A stretch of 64,000 bases of DNA from an uncultured Bacteroidales bacterium (GTDB lineage: Bacteria; Bacteroidota; Bacteroidia; Bacteroidales; UBA932): contig CALVAJ010000008.1 of assembly GCA_944325505.1 (NCBI GenBank), positions 1-64,000 on the forward strand. Direction: 5' to 3'. Below the pieces are notes generated by a model. The model saw nothing but the letters and a program-made list of their open reading frames with translations. It was not told the origin of the DNA and ran no database searches. This document shows positions 7,561 to 16,936 of the stretch, in pieces; position 1 is the stretch's first letter, and each line of letters begins with the position of its first letter. A program made the position numbers and the translations under genes.

Positions 7561-10034
7561 GCCTGTAGCCTTTTCTTTACTTCGGCAGAAGTGCCCTTGT
7601 CGGTAGTGTACAGTCCGGCATCTCTGAATCCGAGGAGGAACTCCTTGACTGCCATGCGTTTTTTTCCTGCCATCTGCAGATCCTCGATGAGGACTGCTCC
7701 GTCGGCGGTCGCTATGGCCAGGTAAGTCCTGCCGTCGGACAGAACGGTGCCGGCAGGTATATTCCCGTCAGGGAACCTGTCTGCTGCATCGGCCTTGATT
7801 CCGGCCATCATTCCGGAATCCGCAATCGCGGAACCGAATATCTTCATCTGGATTTCTTTCCCGTCCCTGACGAGGCATGTGAATGCTCCCGGATACGGGC
7901 TGAGTCCGCGGATGAGGTTGTATATATGCCTGCTGGAGTCATCCCAGTCGATATGGCACAGTTCCCGGCTGAGTTTAGGTGCCGGCCTGAGCTGCTCCGC
8001 ACCCTGGATGAAACTCTTCTGCAGCTGCAGTTCGACATGGTTTTCCAGAATGGCCTCGACTGTCTGCAGTACGAGGTTCGCTCCGGTTTCCATCAGCTTG
8101 TCGTGGAGGTCGCCTGCCGTGTCGGTATCTTCTATCTTGCACTGTTCCCGGAATATAATATGGCCGGTATCCATCCCGTCGTCGATCATGAACGTCGTTA
8201 CTCCCGAGAGATGGTCTCCGTTGATGACGGCCCAGTTTATAGGGGCCGCACCTCGGTATTGCGGCAGGAGGGCCGCATGCAGGTTGAATGTGCCGAGCCT
8301 CGGTATTTCCCATACTGCTTTCGGCAGAAGACGGAATGCCACGACAACGGCAAGGTCTGGCTGCCATGCCTTGAATGCCTCTATGAACCCGGGGTCTTTT
8401 AAGGAAACCGGCTGGAGTACCGGAATGTTATGCTCCACGGCATATTTCTTTACCGCGCTTTCATTGACTTTCAGTCCTCTTCCGCTGGCCTTGTCGGCAA
8501 CCGTAACCACTCCGACGACATGATAGCCGTTTCTGATCAGGGCATCCAGAGGAGCGACGGCAAATTCCGGAGTACCCATATATACTATCCTTGTCCTGCG
8601 TATCTTTCCCATTATCTTTATCTTGATCTTATTGAACAGTGTCTTCATGCTGTCGGTACTGAAAATCGCAGAGTCGTTTATCGCCTTCCATGTAAGGAAC
8701 AGCCCTGTCGGAAGCAGGACGATCGTGGAAATGAATACACCGAAAGCAGGTCCTACGGCTCCGTCTTTCGCCAGTTTCTTCCCTGTGACGTCGATCACCC
8801 AGTACGCGACGAAGAACAGCACTGATATGATGGCGGGGGTTCCGAGCCCTCCTTTGCGGATCAATGCCCCCAAAGGCGCCCCTATCAGGAAGAATACGAA
8901 GCATGCGAACGCCTGTGCGAACTTCTCCAGAATGGCGATGTCTATCCTTCTTATATTGAATGTGTACTGATAGGTGTCCCTGTTGAATGCGGTGAGCGTG
9001 GATATATATTCGTTGGCACTGGAAATGGCCTGGTCGTATGCCCTTATTTCCCGGTCAAGGTTGCTGTCGCTTTTCACGGACTTGAGGTCAAGAGGCTGTT
9101 TCGTGCCGGTATCCCGCCGTGCCGTATCCAGCTGCATGTTGTAGCGGAGGATCCTGCTGTCCGTAAGAGTCTGTATGTTTTTCGCCTGGGCTTCCGTATT
9201 CAGCCTTCCTACCGAGTCCTGATCGTGGAACAGCTGCTTGAGGTTCATTGTCCTTGCATCGTTCCAGTCTTTTTCTTCCGATTTCTGGAAAGCATAGTTT
9301 TCAAGAGGTATGATCAGCTCCTGCTGCAGAAATTCTATTTTCTGCAACTGGAGTGTCGTGTCCCTGTACTTTCTGGTGTTGGTCTCTTCATAATTGACCC
9401 CATTGTACATTATGAATGTCAGGGATGCCTTGCTTTTCGACATCTGCATGAGGGCGGAATCGGCAAGCGTGAGGCTCGTATTGCCTTTCTTGCCTGTGTG
9501 GTTATAGACCATCACGTCATACATCATCTGTGTCTCATCGTTCCTGTCCTCTATTCTGAGTATGTATCCCTCTATACCGTCATAAAATGTCCCTGTCGGA
9601 ATCTTGATTTCCTCTTTGGTCCTTTTTATGTCGTTCCTTAAAGTGAAAATCTTGTTGAATGCGACAGGTACGAGATTGTTGGCTGTAAAGAAAGCCCCTA
9701 TGCTTATGATGACCGATATCGTCACCAGCGGAGCCAGAACCCTTTTCAATGAAATTCCGGCCGCCTTGATGGCCAGAAGTTCATTGTTCTCTCCGAACGT
9801 GCCCAGCGTCATCATCGAGGCCAGCAGTGTCGCCAAAGGTATGGACAGCGGCAGCAGTGTAGCGCAACCCCATCCCAAAAATTCGAGTATTATCTTGAGA
9901 CTCAGACCTTTCCCCACAAGTTCGTCAATATACAGCCATAAGGTCTGCATCATGAGAATGAAGACTACGACAAGGAGGATCGCGAAGAACGGTCCTATGA
10001 ATGATTTGAGTATGAATCTGTCTAATATCTTCAT
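7557..10034 (-). CDS. fmt: In-frame fusion: LptF/G-type permease + methionyl-tRNA formyltransferase
   Basis: One uninterrupted 825-codon frame encodes two proteins normally separate. Residues 1 to about 470 are an LptF/LptG-family permease with N-terminal helices, the ISLKRVLAPL coupling region, a periplasmic domain, and C-terminal helices (FFLIGAPLGALIRKGGLGTP). Residues about 475-825 are Fmt, which formylates initiator Met-tRNA: RIVYMGTPEFAV, FNLHAALLPQYRGAAPINW carrying the catalytic Asn and His, and DDGMDTG, then the C-terminal tRNA-binding domain. No stop separates the halves. The ATG at 8612, preceded by AAGATAAAGATA, could initiate Fmt alone, but the permease frame must still read through into Fmt. 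It precedes thiN with a 4-base overlap. A sequencing indel that erased the permease stop is an alternative explanation. Confidence 0.85.
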   Translation of the reverse strand: MKILDRFILKSFIGPFFAILLVVVFILMMQTLWLYIDELVGKGLSLKIILEFLGWGCATLLPLSIPLATLLASMMTLGTFGENNELLAIKAAGISLKRVLAPLVTISVIISIGAFFTANNLVPVAFNKIFTLRNDIKRTKEEIKIPTGTFYDGIEGYILRIEDRNDETQMMYDVMVYNHTGKKGNTSLTLADSALMQMSKSKASLTFIMYNGVNYEETNTRKYRDTTLQLQKIEFLQQELIIPLENYAFQKSEEKDWNDARTMNLKQLFHDQDSVGRLNTEAQAKNIQTLTDSRILRYNMQLDTARRDTGTKQPLDLKSVKSDSNLDREIRAYDQAISSANEYISTLTAFNRDTYQYTFNIRRIDIAILEKFAQAFACFVFFLIGAPLGALIRKGGLGTPAIISVLFFVAYWVIDVTGKKLAKDGAVGPAFGVFISTIVLLPTGLFLTWKAINDSAIFSTDSMKTLFNKIKIKIMGKIRRTRIVYMGTPEFAVAPLDALIRNGYHVVGVVTVADKASGRGLKVNESAVKKYAVEHNIPVLQPVSLKDPGFIEAFKAWQPDLAVVVAFRLLPKAVWEIPRLGTFNLHAALLPQYRGAAPINWAVINGDHLSGVTTFMIDDGMDTGHIIFREQCKIEDTDTAGDLHDKLMETGANLVLQTVEAILENHVELQLQKSFIQGAEQLRPAPKLSRELCHIDWDDSSRHIYNLIRGLSPYPGAFTCLVRDGKEIQMKIFGSAIADSGMMAGIKADAADRFPDGNIPAGTVLSDGRTYLAIATADGAVLIEDLQMAGKKRMAVKEFLLGFRDAGLYTTDKGTSAEVKKRLQA

Positions 10035-10052
10035 TTTCTTGTGCCGGATTTA

Positions 10053-10313
10053 CGGCATCTGTTACGTTATCTGCGTCGTTCAAATCCTCATTACCATTAG
10101 GTAACTCCGGTTTTCACTCCTTGATGGCCTTACATCTGCCGCAAATCCGGCACAAGCCGTGGGCGGTCATCGGCATTTATGTCGTTGTCTTCGTCATTCG
10201 GTTCCTCACTACCGGAAGGTAGCTGCGGACCTCATTCCTTGACGGCCTTATAACTGCCGGTTTCCGGCACAAGTCATGGTCGGGGTGTCGGCATTTATGT
10301 CGTTGTCTTCGTC
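10053..10313. repeat. Imperfect tandem repeat, 118-bp period, 2.2 copies
   Basis: The alaS-permease gap contains units beginning CGGCATYTRTK at 10053, 10171 and 10289, exactly 118 bp apart. The last copy is cut after about 25 bp. Copies 2 and 3 share CGGCATTTATGTCGTTGTCT at their starts; copies 1 and 2 share CTTGAYGGCCTTA and CCGGCACAAG. An 11-bp inverted repeat (GTGCCGGATTT at 10041, complement at 10142) is also present. No reading frame spans it and function is unknown. Confidence 0.75.
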
Positions 10314-10319
10314 GGGCCG

Positions 10320-12944
10320 CTATTCTTTCTTTGTGGCGAGGGAGACCAGGGTTTCAAGGGCTTCCGGAAGGCCTGCATTATTCTTGCCTCCTGCAGTGGC
10401 GAGTCCCGGCTGTCCGCCGCCGCCGCCGAGTATTGCCTTGGAAGCCTCTTTTATATCCCTGGATGCATTGCATCCCTTCTCTACCAGATCATGCGAGTAC
10501 ATCAGCAGGAGCTGCGGCTTTCCTTCATACTCGAACGCGCCTATGACAACGAAATTCTCTGTTTCTCCCTGAAGCATTCCGGCTGCGTTCTTCAGCATGG
10601 CCGGATTGGTCGGAGTCGTGATTGTCACCACATTGATGCCGTTTATGTCCGTACTGTTGTCCTGAAGCACCTTTTTGAACGCCAGGGTCTTTTCTTTCAG
10701 TATTTCCTCAAAACGCTTCTTGAAGTCGCTGTTCTCCTCTATGAGCTTGCGGATGGCTCCGGCGAGGTCCGGGGCATTGTTGAAAAGCGCTTTCGCCCCT
10801 CTCAATGCGCTCTCCATCTGGTCTACAATGGCTTCGGCTGCAGCTCCCGTCGTCGCTTCGATCCTGCGGATACCTGCCGCAATGGCTGATTCGGATATGA
10901 TCTTGAAGAATCCGATCTGCCCTGTGGCTGCAGCGTGCGTGCCTCCGCAGAGTTCGACGGAATCTCCGAATTTCACGATTCTTACCTTGTCTCCGTATTT
11001 TTCCCCGAAAAGCGCCATTGCGCCCATCTCCTGGGCTTGCTCCATTGTGGCCGAGCGGTTCTCCTCGAGAGGGGAGTTCGCCCGTATAAGTTCATTGACA
11101 CGGTTCTCCACCATGTCGATCTGTTCGTCCGTCATCTTCTCGAAATGCGAGAAGTCGAAGCGGAAGTATCCGTCGCTCACGAACGAGCCTTTCTGCTCTA
11201 CATGTGTCCCGAGTATCTCTCTCAGAGCCTTGTGAAGCAGGTGGGTGGCAGTATGGTTGTTGGTGATTTTCAGTCTTCTGTCTGCATCTACGTGCAGAGA
11301 GAAACTTTCGCTGCAGTCTGACGGGATGCGCTCGGCAATGTGGATGGTGAGGTTGTTTTCCTTGATGGTGTTCAGGATGTTTATCCTTTCGCCGCTTTCG
11401 GAGACTATGTAGCCGGTGTCTCCTACCTGTCCTCCCATCTCGGCATAGAACGGAGTGCGGTCGAAAACCAGCTGGTACAGCACCTTGTTTTTCGCCTTAA
11501 CTGTCCTGTGCCGTGTCAGGCAGGCCCCGTCAATCTCGGTAAAGTCGTATCCTGCGAATTCCACGTTTTCGCAATGATGGAACTCTACCCAGTCGCCGGA
11601 CTCGATGGCAGTGGCGTTGCGTGCGCGGTCTTTCTGCTTCTGCAGTTCTGTCTCGAAAGCCTTGATGTCTATGGTGTAGCCGTTTTCCGAGGCGATCAGC
11701 TCGCTCAGGTCGATCGGGAAGCCGAAGGTGTCATACAGGACGAATGCGTCTTCGCCTTTTATTACCCGGGTGTCCCTGTATTTTTCCATCAGGTTGTCGA
11801 ACAGCCTGATACCCCTGTCCAGCGTGCGCAGGAAGGCCATTTCCTCTTCGCGTATCACTTTCTCGATGAGTTCCTGCTGCTTTACGATTTCAGGATAGAA
11901 TTCACCCATGTCGGACACGAGCTGCCCTACGAGTCTGCAGAGGAACGGTTCGTTGAATCCGAGGAAAGTGTATCCGTAGCGGACGGCCCTGCGGAGGATA
12001 CGTCTTATCACATATCCCGCCTTTACGTTTGAAGGCAGCTGTCCGTCGGCGATTGAAAAACTTATTGCCCTGATATGGTCTGCGATGACCCTCATGGCCA
12101 CTTCTGTCTTCTCCGACTCGTGATATTTATGTCCGGAGAGTTCCTCCACCTTGGCTATCATGCCTGTGAAGACATCCGTATCGTAGTTGCTGGTCTTTCC
12201 CTGAAGCGTCATGCAAAGTCTTTCGAAACCCATTCCGGTGTCGACGTTCTTGTTCGGAAGAGGCTCGAGCTCACCGCTTGCCTTTCTGTTGAACTGCATG
12301 AACACGAGATTCCATATCTCGATTACCAGATGGTGTCCTTTGTTGACAAGTTCGCTTCCGGGAATCCGCTGCCTTTCCTCGTCGCTTCGCAGGTCGACAT
12401 GGATCTCGCTGCATGGACCGCATGGCCCGGTATCACCCATCTCCCAGAAGTTGTCATGCTTGTTCCCGAAAAGGATCCTGTCTTCCGGCAGATGCTTCTT
12501 CCATTCTTCAAGCGCTTCAAGGTCCTTCTCCGTCCCGTCTGCCGCATCTCCTTCAAAAACGGTGGCGTAGAGCCTGTCCTTGTCTATTTTGTACACTTCG
12601 GTGAGCAGCTCCCATGCCCAGCTGATGGCTTCTTTCTTGAAGTAGTCCCCGAAACTCCAGTTCCCCAGCATCTCGAACATGGTGTGGTGGTAGGAGTCAT
12701 GGCCGACTTCTTCCAGGTCGTTGTGCTTCCCGCTGACCCTGAGACATTTCTGGCTGTCGGTGGCGCGCTTGTATTTCGGAACGCTGTTCCCGAGGAACCA
12801 GTCCTTGAACTGGTTCATTCCGGCGTTTGTGAACATGAGGGTCGGGTCGTTCTTTACGACCATCGGTGCGGAAGGTACTATAGTGTGTCCCTTGGAGGCG
12901 AAAAAATCAAGGAATGCTTTTCTTATTTCTTTGGATGTCATCAT
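10320..12944 (-). CDS. alaS: Alanine-tRNA ligase
   Basis: Charges tRNA-Ala and clears mischarged Ser/Gly. The 874-residue length equals the bacterial norm. Domains run in order: class II catalytic core (from [16 protein letters not shown], with [15 protein letters not shown]), tRNA-recognition region, editing domain with zinc-site [11 protein letters not shown] and CGGTH, and a C-terminal C-Ala domain with the glycine-rich [16 protein letters not shown]. Two adjacent ATGs (12944, 12941) are both plausible. A minus-strand -7 box sits at 13000-13007. The gene ends right after the 118-bp repeats. Confidence 0.97.
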   Translation of the reverse strand: MMTSKEIRKAFLDFFASKGHTIVPSAPMVVKNDPTLMFTNAGMNQFKDWFLGNSVPKYKRATDSQKCLRVSGKHNDLEEVGHDSYHHTMFEMLGNWSFGDYFKKEAISWAWELLTEVYKIDKDRLYATVFEGDAADGTEKDLEALEEWKKHLPEDRILFGNKHDNFWEMGDTGPCGPCSEIHVDLRSDEERQRIPGSELVNKGHHLVIEIWNLVFMQFNRKASGELEPLPNKNVDTGMGFERLCMTLQGKTSNYDTDVFTGMIAKVEELSGHKYHESEKTEVAMRVIADHIRAISFSIADGQLPSNVKAGYVIRRILRRAVRYGYTFLGFNEPFLCRLVGQLVSDMGEFYPEIVKQQELIEKVIREEEMAFLRTLDRGIRLFDNLMEKYRDTRVIKGEDAFVLYDTFGFPIDLSELIASENGYTIDIKAFETELQKQKDRARNATAIESGDWVEFHHCENVEFAGYDFTEIDGACLTRHRTVKAKNKVLYQLVFDRTPFYAEMGGQVGDTGYIVSESGERINILNTIKENNLTIHIAERIPSDCSESFSLHVDADRRLKITNNHTATHLLHKALREILGTHVEQKGSFVSDGYFRFDFSHFEKMTDEQIDMVENRVNELIRANSPLEENRSATMEQAQEMGAMALFGEKYGDKVRIVKFGDSVELCGGTHAAATGQIGFFKIISESAIAAGIRRIEATTGAAAEAIVDQMESALRGAKALFNNAPDLAGAIRKLIEENSDFKKRFEEILKEKTLAFKKVLQDNSTDINGINVVTITTPTNPAMLKNAAGMLQGETENFVVIGAFEYEGKPQLLLMYSHDLVEKGCNASRDIKEASKAILGGGGGQPGLATAGGKNNAGLPEALETLVSLATKKE

Positions 12945-12999
12945 GATAAAACCGTTGTTTCATATCTCCGGAAAAATATCCGGCCTTTATTTTGACCTG

Positions 13000-13007
13000 C
13001 AAAAATA
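13000..13007 (-). promoter_or_regulatory. Bacteroidota -7 promoter box for alaS
   Basis: Reads TATTTTTG on the minus strand, matching TAnnTTTG, 55 bp ahead of alaS. It is paired divergently with the box at 13031. Confidence 0.5.
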
Positions 13008-13030
13008 ATAACATTTTTCTGAAAAATTTC

Positions 13031-13038
13031 TATATTTG
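13031..13038 (+). promoter_or_regulatory. Bacteroidota -7 promoter box for the M23 operon, possibly leaderless
   Basis: TATATTTG matches the consensus exactly, yet only four bases (CACG) separate it from the ATG at 13043. Transcription would start at or within a few bases of the start codon. Confidence 0.5.
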
Positions 13039-13042
13039 CACG

Positions 13043-14008
13043 ATGTCTAAATTCAAAAGGTATATTTTCAATCCGGAGACTCTGACCTACGAGGTGAAGG
13101 AGCGTTCGGTAAAGGGCCGTTTTTTCAAAGGGGTCCTGCTTTTTGCTGCCAGTCTCGGCATGGCTGTCCTGTATGCCTGGATATACACTTCCGTCCTCGG
13201 TTACGACCTGCCGAAGACCGTTGCCCTCAAGAAAGTGAATACACGCTGGAGTCTTAAGATGGATATCATGAACAGCCGGCTCGACAGATATGCTGCCAGT
13301 CTGGAGTCCATTAGGGTCCGGGATGACGATGTGTACAGGTCGATATTCGGTATGAATGAGATTCCGGGCGAGGTGAGGAATGCAGGTATCGGCGGAGTTG
13401 ACCGCTATTCCTGGCTCGACGAGGCAGGCGCGGCCGCGCTGCTGAAAAATACCAGGATGCGACTGGATATGCTTTCCCGCAAGACATATGTCCAGAGCAG
13501 GTCGTTCGACGATGTATCGGCCCTGTCGAAGAAAGCCGGGGATATGGTTCTGTGCATACCGGCCATCCCGCCGATAGATCCTGCTCCGGGGACATACAGG
13601 ATTTCAAGTTCTTTCGGACGGAGGACGGATCCGGTGTCCGGGCGTTCCGCATATCATGAAGGGGTCGATTTCGCATGCCATGTCGGCAATCCTGTCTATG
13701 CCACTGCCGACGGGACAGTGGTAAAGGTGCAGATGGCGCGTTTCGGATATGGCAACAATGTGGTGATCGACCACGGTTTCGGCTACAGGACCAGGTATGC
13801 CCATATGGATGAGATAGATGTGAAGCCCGGCGATGTGGTCAAAAGGGGCAAGTACATAGGTACTTCCGGAAATTCCGGAAAGTCTACGGGGCCGCATCTT
13901 CACTATGAGGTACTTTACAGGGGTGCCCATGTCAACCCTTATAATTATTATGACCTCAGCATGACTCATGAAGAATACATGTCTCTGATAGCGAATACAA
14001 ATGGGTAG
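13043..14008 (+). CDS. M23-family murein metalloendopeptidase with N-terminal membrane anchor
   Basis: Probable cell-wall hydrolase or divisome-linked factor acting on peptidoglycan cross-links in the periplasm. The product is about 321 residues: a short cytoplasmic basic stretch, a membrane helix near residues 30-50, a helical region, then a C-terminal LytM/M23 domain. Zinc ligands are intact: HEGVDF supplies His and Asp, and GPHLHYEV supplies the HxH motif; GNSGKSTG precedes it. I took the ATG at 13043 over an in-frame upstream start because it has the -7 box immediately before it and the basic N-terminus (MSKFKRYIFNP) is typical. It overlaps the next M23 gene by eight bases. Confidence 0.9.
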   Translation: MSKFKRYIFNPETLTYEVKERSVKGRFFKGVLLFAASLGMAVLYAWIYTSVLGYDLPKTVALKKVNTRWSLKMDIMNSRLDRYAASLESIRVRDDDVYRSIFGMNEIPGEVRNAGIGGVDRYSWLDEAGAAALLKNTRMRLDMLSRKTYVQSRSFDDVSALSKKAGDMVLCIPAIPPIDPAPGTYRISSSFGRRTDPVSGRSAYHEGVDFACHVGNPVYATADGTVVKVQMARFGYGNNVVIDHGFGYRTRYAHMDEIDVKPGDVVKRGKYIGTSGNSGKSTGPHLHYEVLYRGAHVNPYNYYDLSMTHEEYMSLIANTNG

Positions 14009-14948
14009 CCATTATGTCTATGACAACGATGATTTCAGATTCCGCAGGCAGAGGCGTTCCTATCGTTCGGTCCTGTTGCGGGTGCTGAAATATTTTCTGG
14101 CCAGTCTTTCCCTGGCTGTCCTCTACTATGCAGTATTCGCCCTGTTTTTCAATACCGACAACGAGCGCAGGCTGAAAGCCGAGAACCGCATGTACGAGAA
14201 GCTGTATCCTGAAATGGAACAGGAGCAGAGACTGCTGGAAGATGTCGTGTCCGGACTTGAGGCTAAAGACAATATGATATACAATGATCTTTTCCAGACC
14301 GATGTCCTTACTCTCGGAAGCCGGACCTCAGGGTATCTTGCGGGAAGCGATTCGATGGAAGTGTGCGATATCCTCCTGCATTCGGAGTGCCTGTACAGGC
14401 CGCTTTACCGGAAATCGGAGGAAATAGACGGCGAGTTCATGGAAATATTCAGGCTTCTGTCGTCCGAAAACCTCAGGCTGCCGCCGCTTGCCTTCCCGAT
14501 AGAAGGCTTTGCATATACATCGGCAGGAGCCTCTGTGGGCAATAAGATCAATCCTTTCTATAAGGTCAAGGTCAGCCATGACGGACTGGATATGGTCGCT
14601 CCGTCCGGGACAAAGGTCCTGGCTTCGGCAGACGGGGTCGTATCCTCGGTGCAAAGGTCATCGAAGGGTTTGGGCAATGTCGTGACAATCCGTCATGACG
14701 GGGGATATGTCACCAGGTATGCCCATCTGTCGGATATTAAGGTCCTGAAGGGGCGCAAGGTCGCGAAAGGGGATCTGATCGGGCGTGTCGGGATGTCCGG
14801 AAATTCGTTCGCTCCGCATCTGCATTATGAAATATGGAAGGATACGGTCGCCCTTGATCCGGTAAATTATTTTTTCAGCTCTGTCACTCCGGACGAGTAC
14901 AGCGCAATGCTGCTTCTGTCTGCCAGTGCCGGGCAGTCTCTGGATTGA
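14001..14948 (+). CDS. Second M23-family endopeptidase (tandem paralogue)
   Basis: A 315-residue paralogue of the preceding gene with the same plan: basic N-terminus (FRFRRQRRSYRS), one membrane helix near residues 28-48, a helical segment and a C-terminal M23 domain. Zinc ligands are present in SHDGLDM and APHLHYEI, so it should be catalytically competent. The start overlaps the upstream stop by eight bases, indicating coupled translation. Overall similarity between the two is confined mostly to the N-terminal anchor and catalytic domain; they may act as a pair or a heteromer, which is inference. Confidence 0.9.
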   Translation: MGSHYVYDNDDFRFRRQRRSYRSVLLRVLKYFLASLSLAVLYYAVFALFFNTDNERRLKAENRMYEKLYPEMEQEQRLLEDVVSGLEAKDNMIYNDLFQTDVLTLGSRTSGYLAGSDSMEVCDILLHSECLYRPLYRKSEEIDGEFMEIFRLLSSENLRLPPLAFPIEGFAYTSAGASVGNKINPFYKVKVSHDGLDMVAPSGTKVLASADGVVSSVQRSSKGLGNVVTIRHDGGYVTRYAHLSDIKVLKGRKVAKGDLIGRVGMSGNSFAPHLHYEIWKDTVALDPVNYFFSSVTPDEYSAMLLLSASAGQSLD

Positions 14949-14950
14949 TT

Positions 14951-15271
14951 ATGGAAAAGGTTTATTATACTATCGGCGAAGTGGCGGATGCTCTCGGTGA
15001 AAATGTCCCTTTGGTCAGGTCCTGGTCGAATAATTTCTCTATGTTTATCCATCCTGTCCGTAATGCCAAAGGGAACAGGCTGTTCTCTTTGGCCGATCTC
15101 GAGACTTTCCGTCAGATCCATTTCCTTGTGAGAAAGTGCGGACTGTCTCTGGACGGAGCAGCCAGGCAGATGAAAGAGGACCGGCAGCCTGTCGGGTCGA
15201 AGGTCAAGGCGATAGAAATACTCAAAGGAATCCGCAGCCAGCTGGAGGAGATACGTCAGGACCTTCTGTGA
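14951..15271 (+). CDS. Small MerR-family-like transcription regulator
   Basis: A 106-residue protein whose first 70 residues form a MerR-type winged helix-turn-helix: YYTIGEVADALGENVPLVRSW, a wing (NAKGNRLFSLADL), and QIHFLVRKCGLSLDGAARQM. The remaining helix ends in a short acidic/basic coiled coil (IRSQLEEIRQDLL). No effector-binding domain is present, as in many Bacteroidota short MerR proteins. I start it at the ATG 14951, two bases after the M23 stop, rather than the TTG at 14945. Its place in the M23 operon suggests envelope-linked control; the target is unknown. Confidence 0.82.
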   Translation: MEKVYYTIGEVADALGENVPLVRSWSNNFSMFIHPVRNAKGNRLFSLADLETFRQIHFLVRKCGLSLDGAARQMKEDRQPVGSKVKAIEILKGIRSQLEEIRQDLL

Positions 15272-15323
15272 TTCCGGACATGGTTCCGCCCGGGCCGGAG
15301 GACCTGTATATATAATATAAGGT

Positions 15324-16115
15324 ATGGATACAAGAACATATAAGGTAAAGGACGTGACTGCCGTAATCGAGGACTTCGCTCCTCTCGGCATCCAGGAAAG
15401 CTGGGACAACAGCGGACTGTGCATCGGCTCACCCGAGTCCCCGGTGCACTCTGTCCTTCTGGGGCTCGACTGTACTCCGGAGCTTGTAGATGAAGCCGTC
15501 GCGTCCGGTGCGGACATGATAGTGACTCATCATCCGCTTATTTTTTCAGGTCTTAAAAGGATTACGCCGGACGACCCTGTCGGTCTGACTGTGATAAAGG
15601 CGGTATCTGCCGGCATTTCCGTATATGCGGCGCATACTACGGCCGACAAGGTCATGGCTGGAGTAAGCGGGGCCATGGCCAGAAGGCTCGGACTGCAGAA
15701 TATGGAAATCCTGGACAAGGAAGAAGACGGGGTCGGGCTCGGCATGGTAGGCGACCTGCCTTCGCCGGTATCCGCGGCCGAGGCTGTGGAACTGGTGAAA
15801 GAGAAGTTCGGACTGAAGGCAGTGAGGACTTCCCGTCTGATCAACAGGCCTGTGAGCAGGGTGGCAATGTGCGGCGGGGCCGGAAGTTCCCTTATCGGCA
15901 AGGCCATGGAGTCCGGTGCGCAGCTGTATCTCTGCGGTGATGTCTCCTACCACCATTTCTTTACGTCCAAAGACTTCATGATAATGGATATAGGCCATTA
16001 TGAAAGTGAGATAGAGATAGTTGCTATTTTATTTTCGTTACTCAAGAAAAATTTTCCTACCTTTGCAGTCCGCATTACGGAGAATATATATAGTAACCCG
16101 GTATTTTATTTTTAA
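15324..16115 (+). CDS. NIF3/YbgI family dinuclear metal-binding protein
   Basis: Member of the widespread NIF3-like (DUF34) family, often labelled GTP cyclohydrolase type 2, though the cellular role is unsettled. At 263 residues it is the short form without the inserted PII-like domain. Metal-ligand motifs are present: WDNSGLCIG, VTHHPLIFSGLK with the His pair, AAHTTADK, and the C-terminal IGHYESE. It follows the MerR-like gene by 52 bp and carries a -7 box for the next gene inside its 3' end. Confidence 0.92.
   Translation: MDTRTYKVKDVTAVIEDFAPLGIQESWDNSGLCIGSPESPVHSVLLGLDCTPELVDEAVASGADMIVTHHPLIFSGLKRITPDDPVGLTVIKAVSAGISVYAAHTTADKVMAGVSGAMARRLGLQNMEILDKEEDGVGLGMVGDLPSPVSAAEAVELVKEKFGLKAVRTSRLINRPVSRVAMCGGAGSSLIGKAMESGAQLYLCGDVSYHHFFTSKDFMIMDIGHYESEIEIVAILFSLLKKNFPTFAVRITENIYSNPVFYF
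16058..16065 (+). promoter_or_regulatory. Bacteroidota -7 promoter box for the zinc-ribbon/dnaB unit
   Basis: TACCTTTG fits TAnnTTTG and lies within the end of the NIF3 gene, 55 bp before the next start. TTTTCG about 21 bp upstream is a weak -33 candidate. Confidence 0.5.
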
Positions 16116-16120
16116 GCGAT

Positions 16121-16930
16121 ATGGCTAAGAAGACAAAAAAAATCGAAACTCCTATCGACCAGAGGGAAACCTTCGTGTCGATCCAGAAGAGTTTTGCAGA
16201 TTCAGACTTGAGCGTTGAAGAAAAGCTCAAGACCTTATATGCACTTCAGCAGGCAGATACTGAAATAGATAAGATTCTCCAGCTCAGGGGAGAGCTTCCG
16301 CTGGAGGTCGAGTCGCTGGAAAACGAAATCGCGGACCTGAAGACAAAGTCCGCCCGTATCAACGAACAGATAGACGATGCCGGAAAGCGTATTGCAGAGT
16401 ACAAGCATAATATCGTGGAGTGCGATGCCCAGCTTGAGAAATACAAGGCCCAGGTCGACAACGTGGCAAACAGCCGCGAATACGATTCCCTTAACAAGGA
16501 AATAGAGAACCAGGGACTTCTCAGGGAGATCGCCGAGAAAAATATCTATGAGACCAAGGAGTTCGTCGCTTCCAAGAAACAGGAACTCGAGTCGGTAAAG
16601 GAAAAGTCATCCGTAAAGAACGAGGATCTGAAAGCCAAGAAGCAGGAACTCGCTTCGATAGTGGAATCCACTTCAAAAGAGGAAGAGAGACTAAGGGCGG
16701 CCCGTCAGGTCTGTGCCGATAAGATCGATGCCAGGACGATGAGCGCCTACGAGCGTATCAGAAGCAGCTGCAACAATCATCTTGCCGTAGTTTCCGTATT
16801 CAACGGAAACGCTTGCGGAGGATGCTTCAATACGATACCTCCCCAGAGGCTTATCGACATAGCCTCCAACAGGAAAATGATAGTGTGCGAATATTGCGGA
16901 AGGATACTTGTCAATCCGGATTTCGAATAG
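16121..16930 (+). CDS. Coiled-coil protein with C-terminal C4 zinc ribbon (CT398-like)
   Basis: The 269-residue protein has a long central antiparallel coiled coil (about residues 35-190, rich in Glu and Lys heptads, with the family marker VANSREYDSLNKEIEN) and a C-terminal zinc ribbon whose four cysteines are visible in CGGCFNTIPPQ and CEYCGRILV. This matches the DUF164/zf-RING_7 family, exemplified by Chlamydia CT398, proposed to bind nucleic acid or the flagellar/secretion apparatus; the role in Bacteroidota is unknown. It is six bases ahead of dnaB, so probably cotranscribed. Confidence 0.88.
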   Translation: MAKKTKKIETPIDQRETFVSIQKSFADSDLSVEEKLKTLYALQQADTEIDKILQLRGELPLEVESLENEIADLKTKSARINEQIDDAGKRIAEYKHNIVECDAQLEKYKAQVDNVANSREYDSLNKEIENQGLLREIAEKNIYETKEFVASKKQELESVKEKSSVKNEDLKAKKQELASIVESTSKEEERLRAARQVCADKIDARTMSAYERIRSSCNNHLAVVSVFNGNACGGCFNTIPPQRLIDIASNRKMIVCEYCGRILVNPDFE

Positions 16931-16936
16931 CAAGAT

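Noticed and set aside
10035..10319. Riboswitch or tRNA in the alaS-permease gap.
   Set aside because: Repeat structure explains the pairing; no cloverleaf, conserved aptamer core or T-loop motif was found.
11340..12995. Long open frames on the plus strand opposite alaS (11340-12032 and 12075-12995).
   Set aside because: They mirror alaS codons; composition follows third-position bias of the real gene and no motif, promoter or family resemblance is seen.
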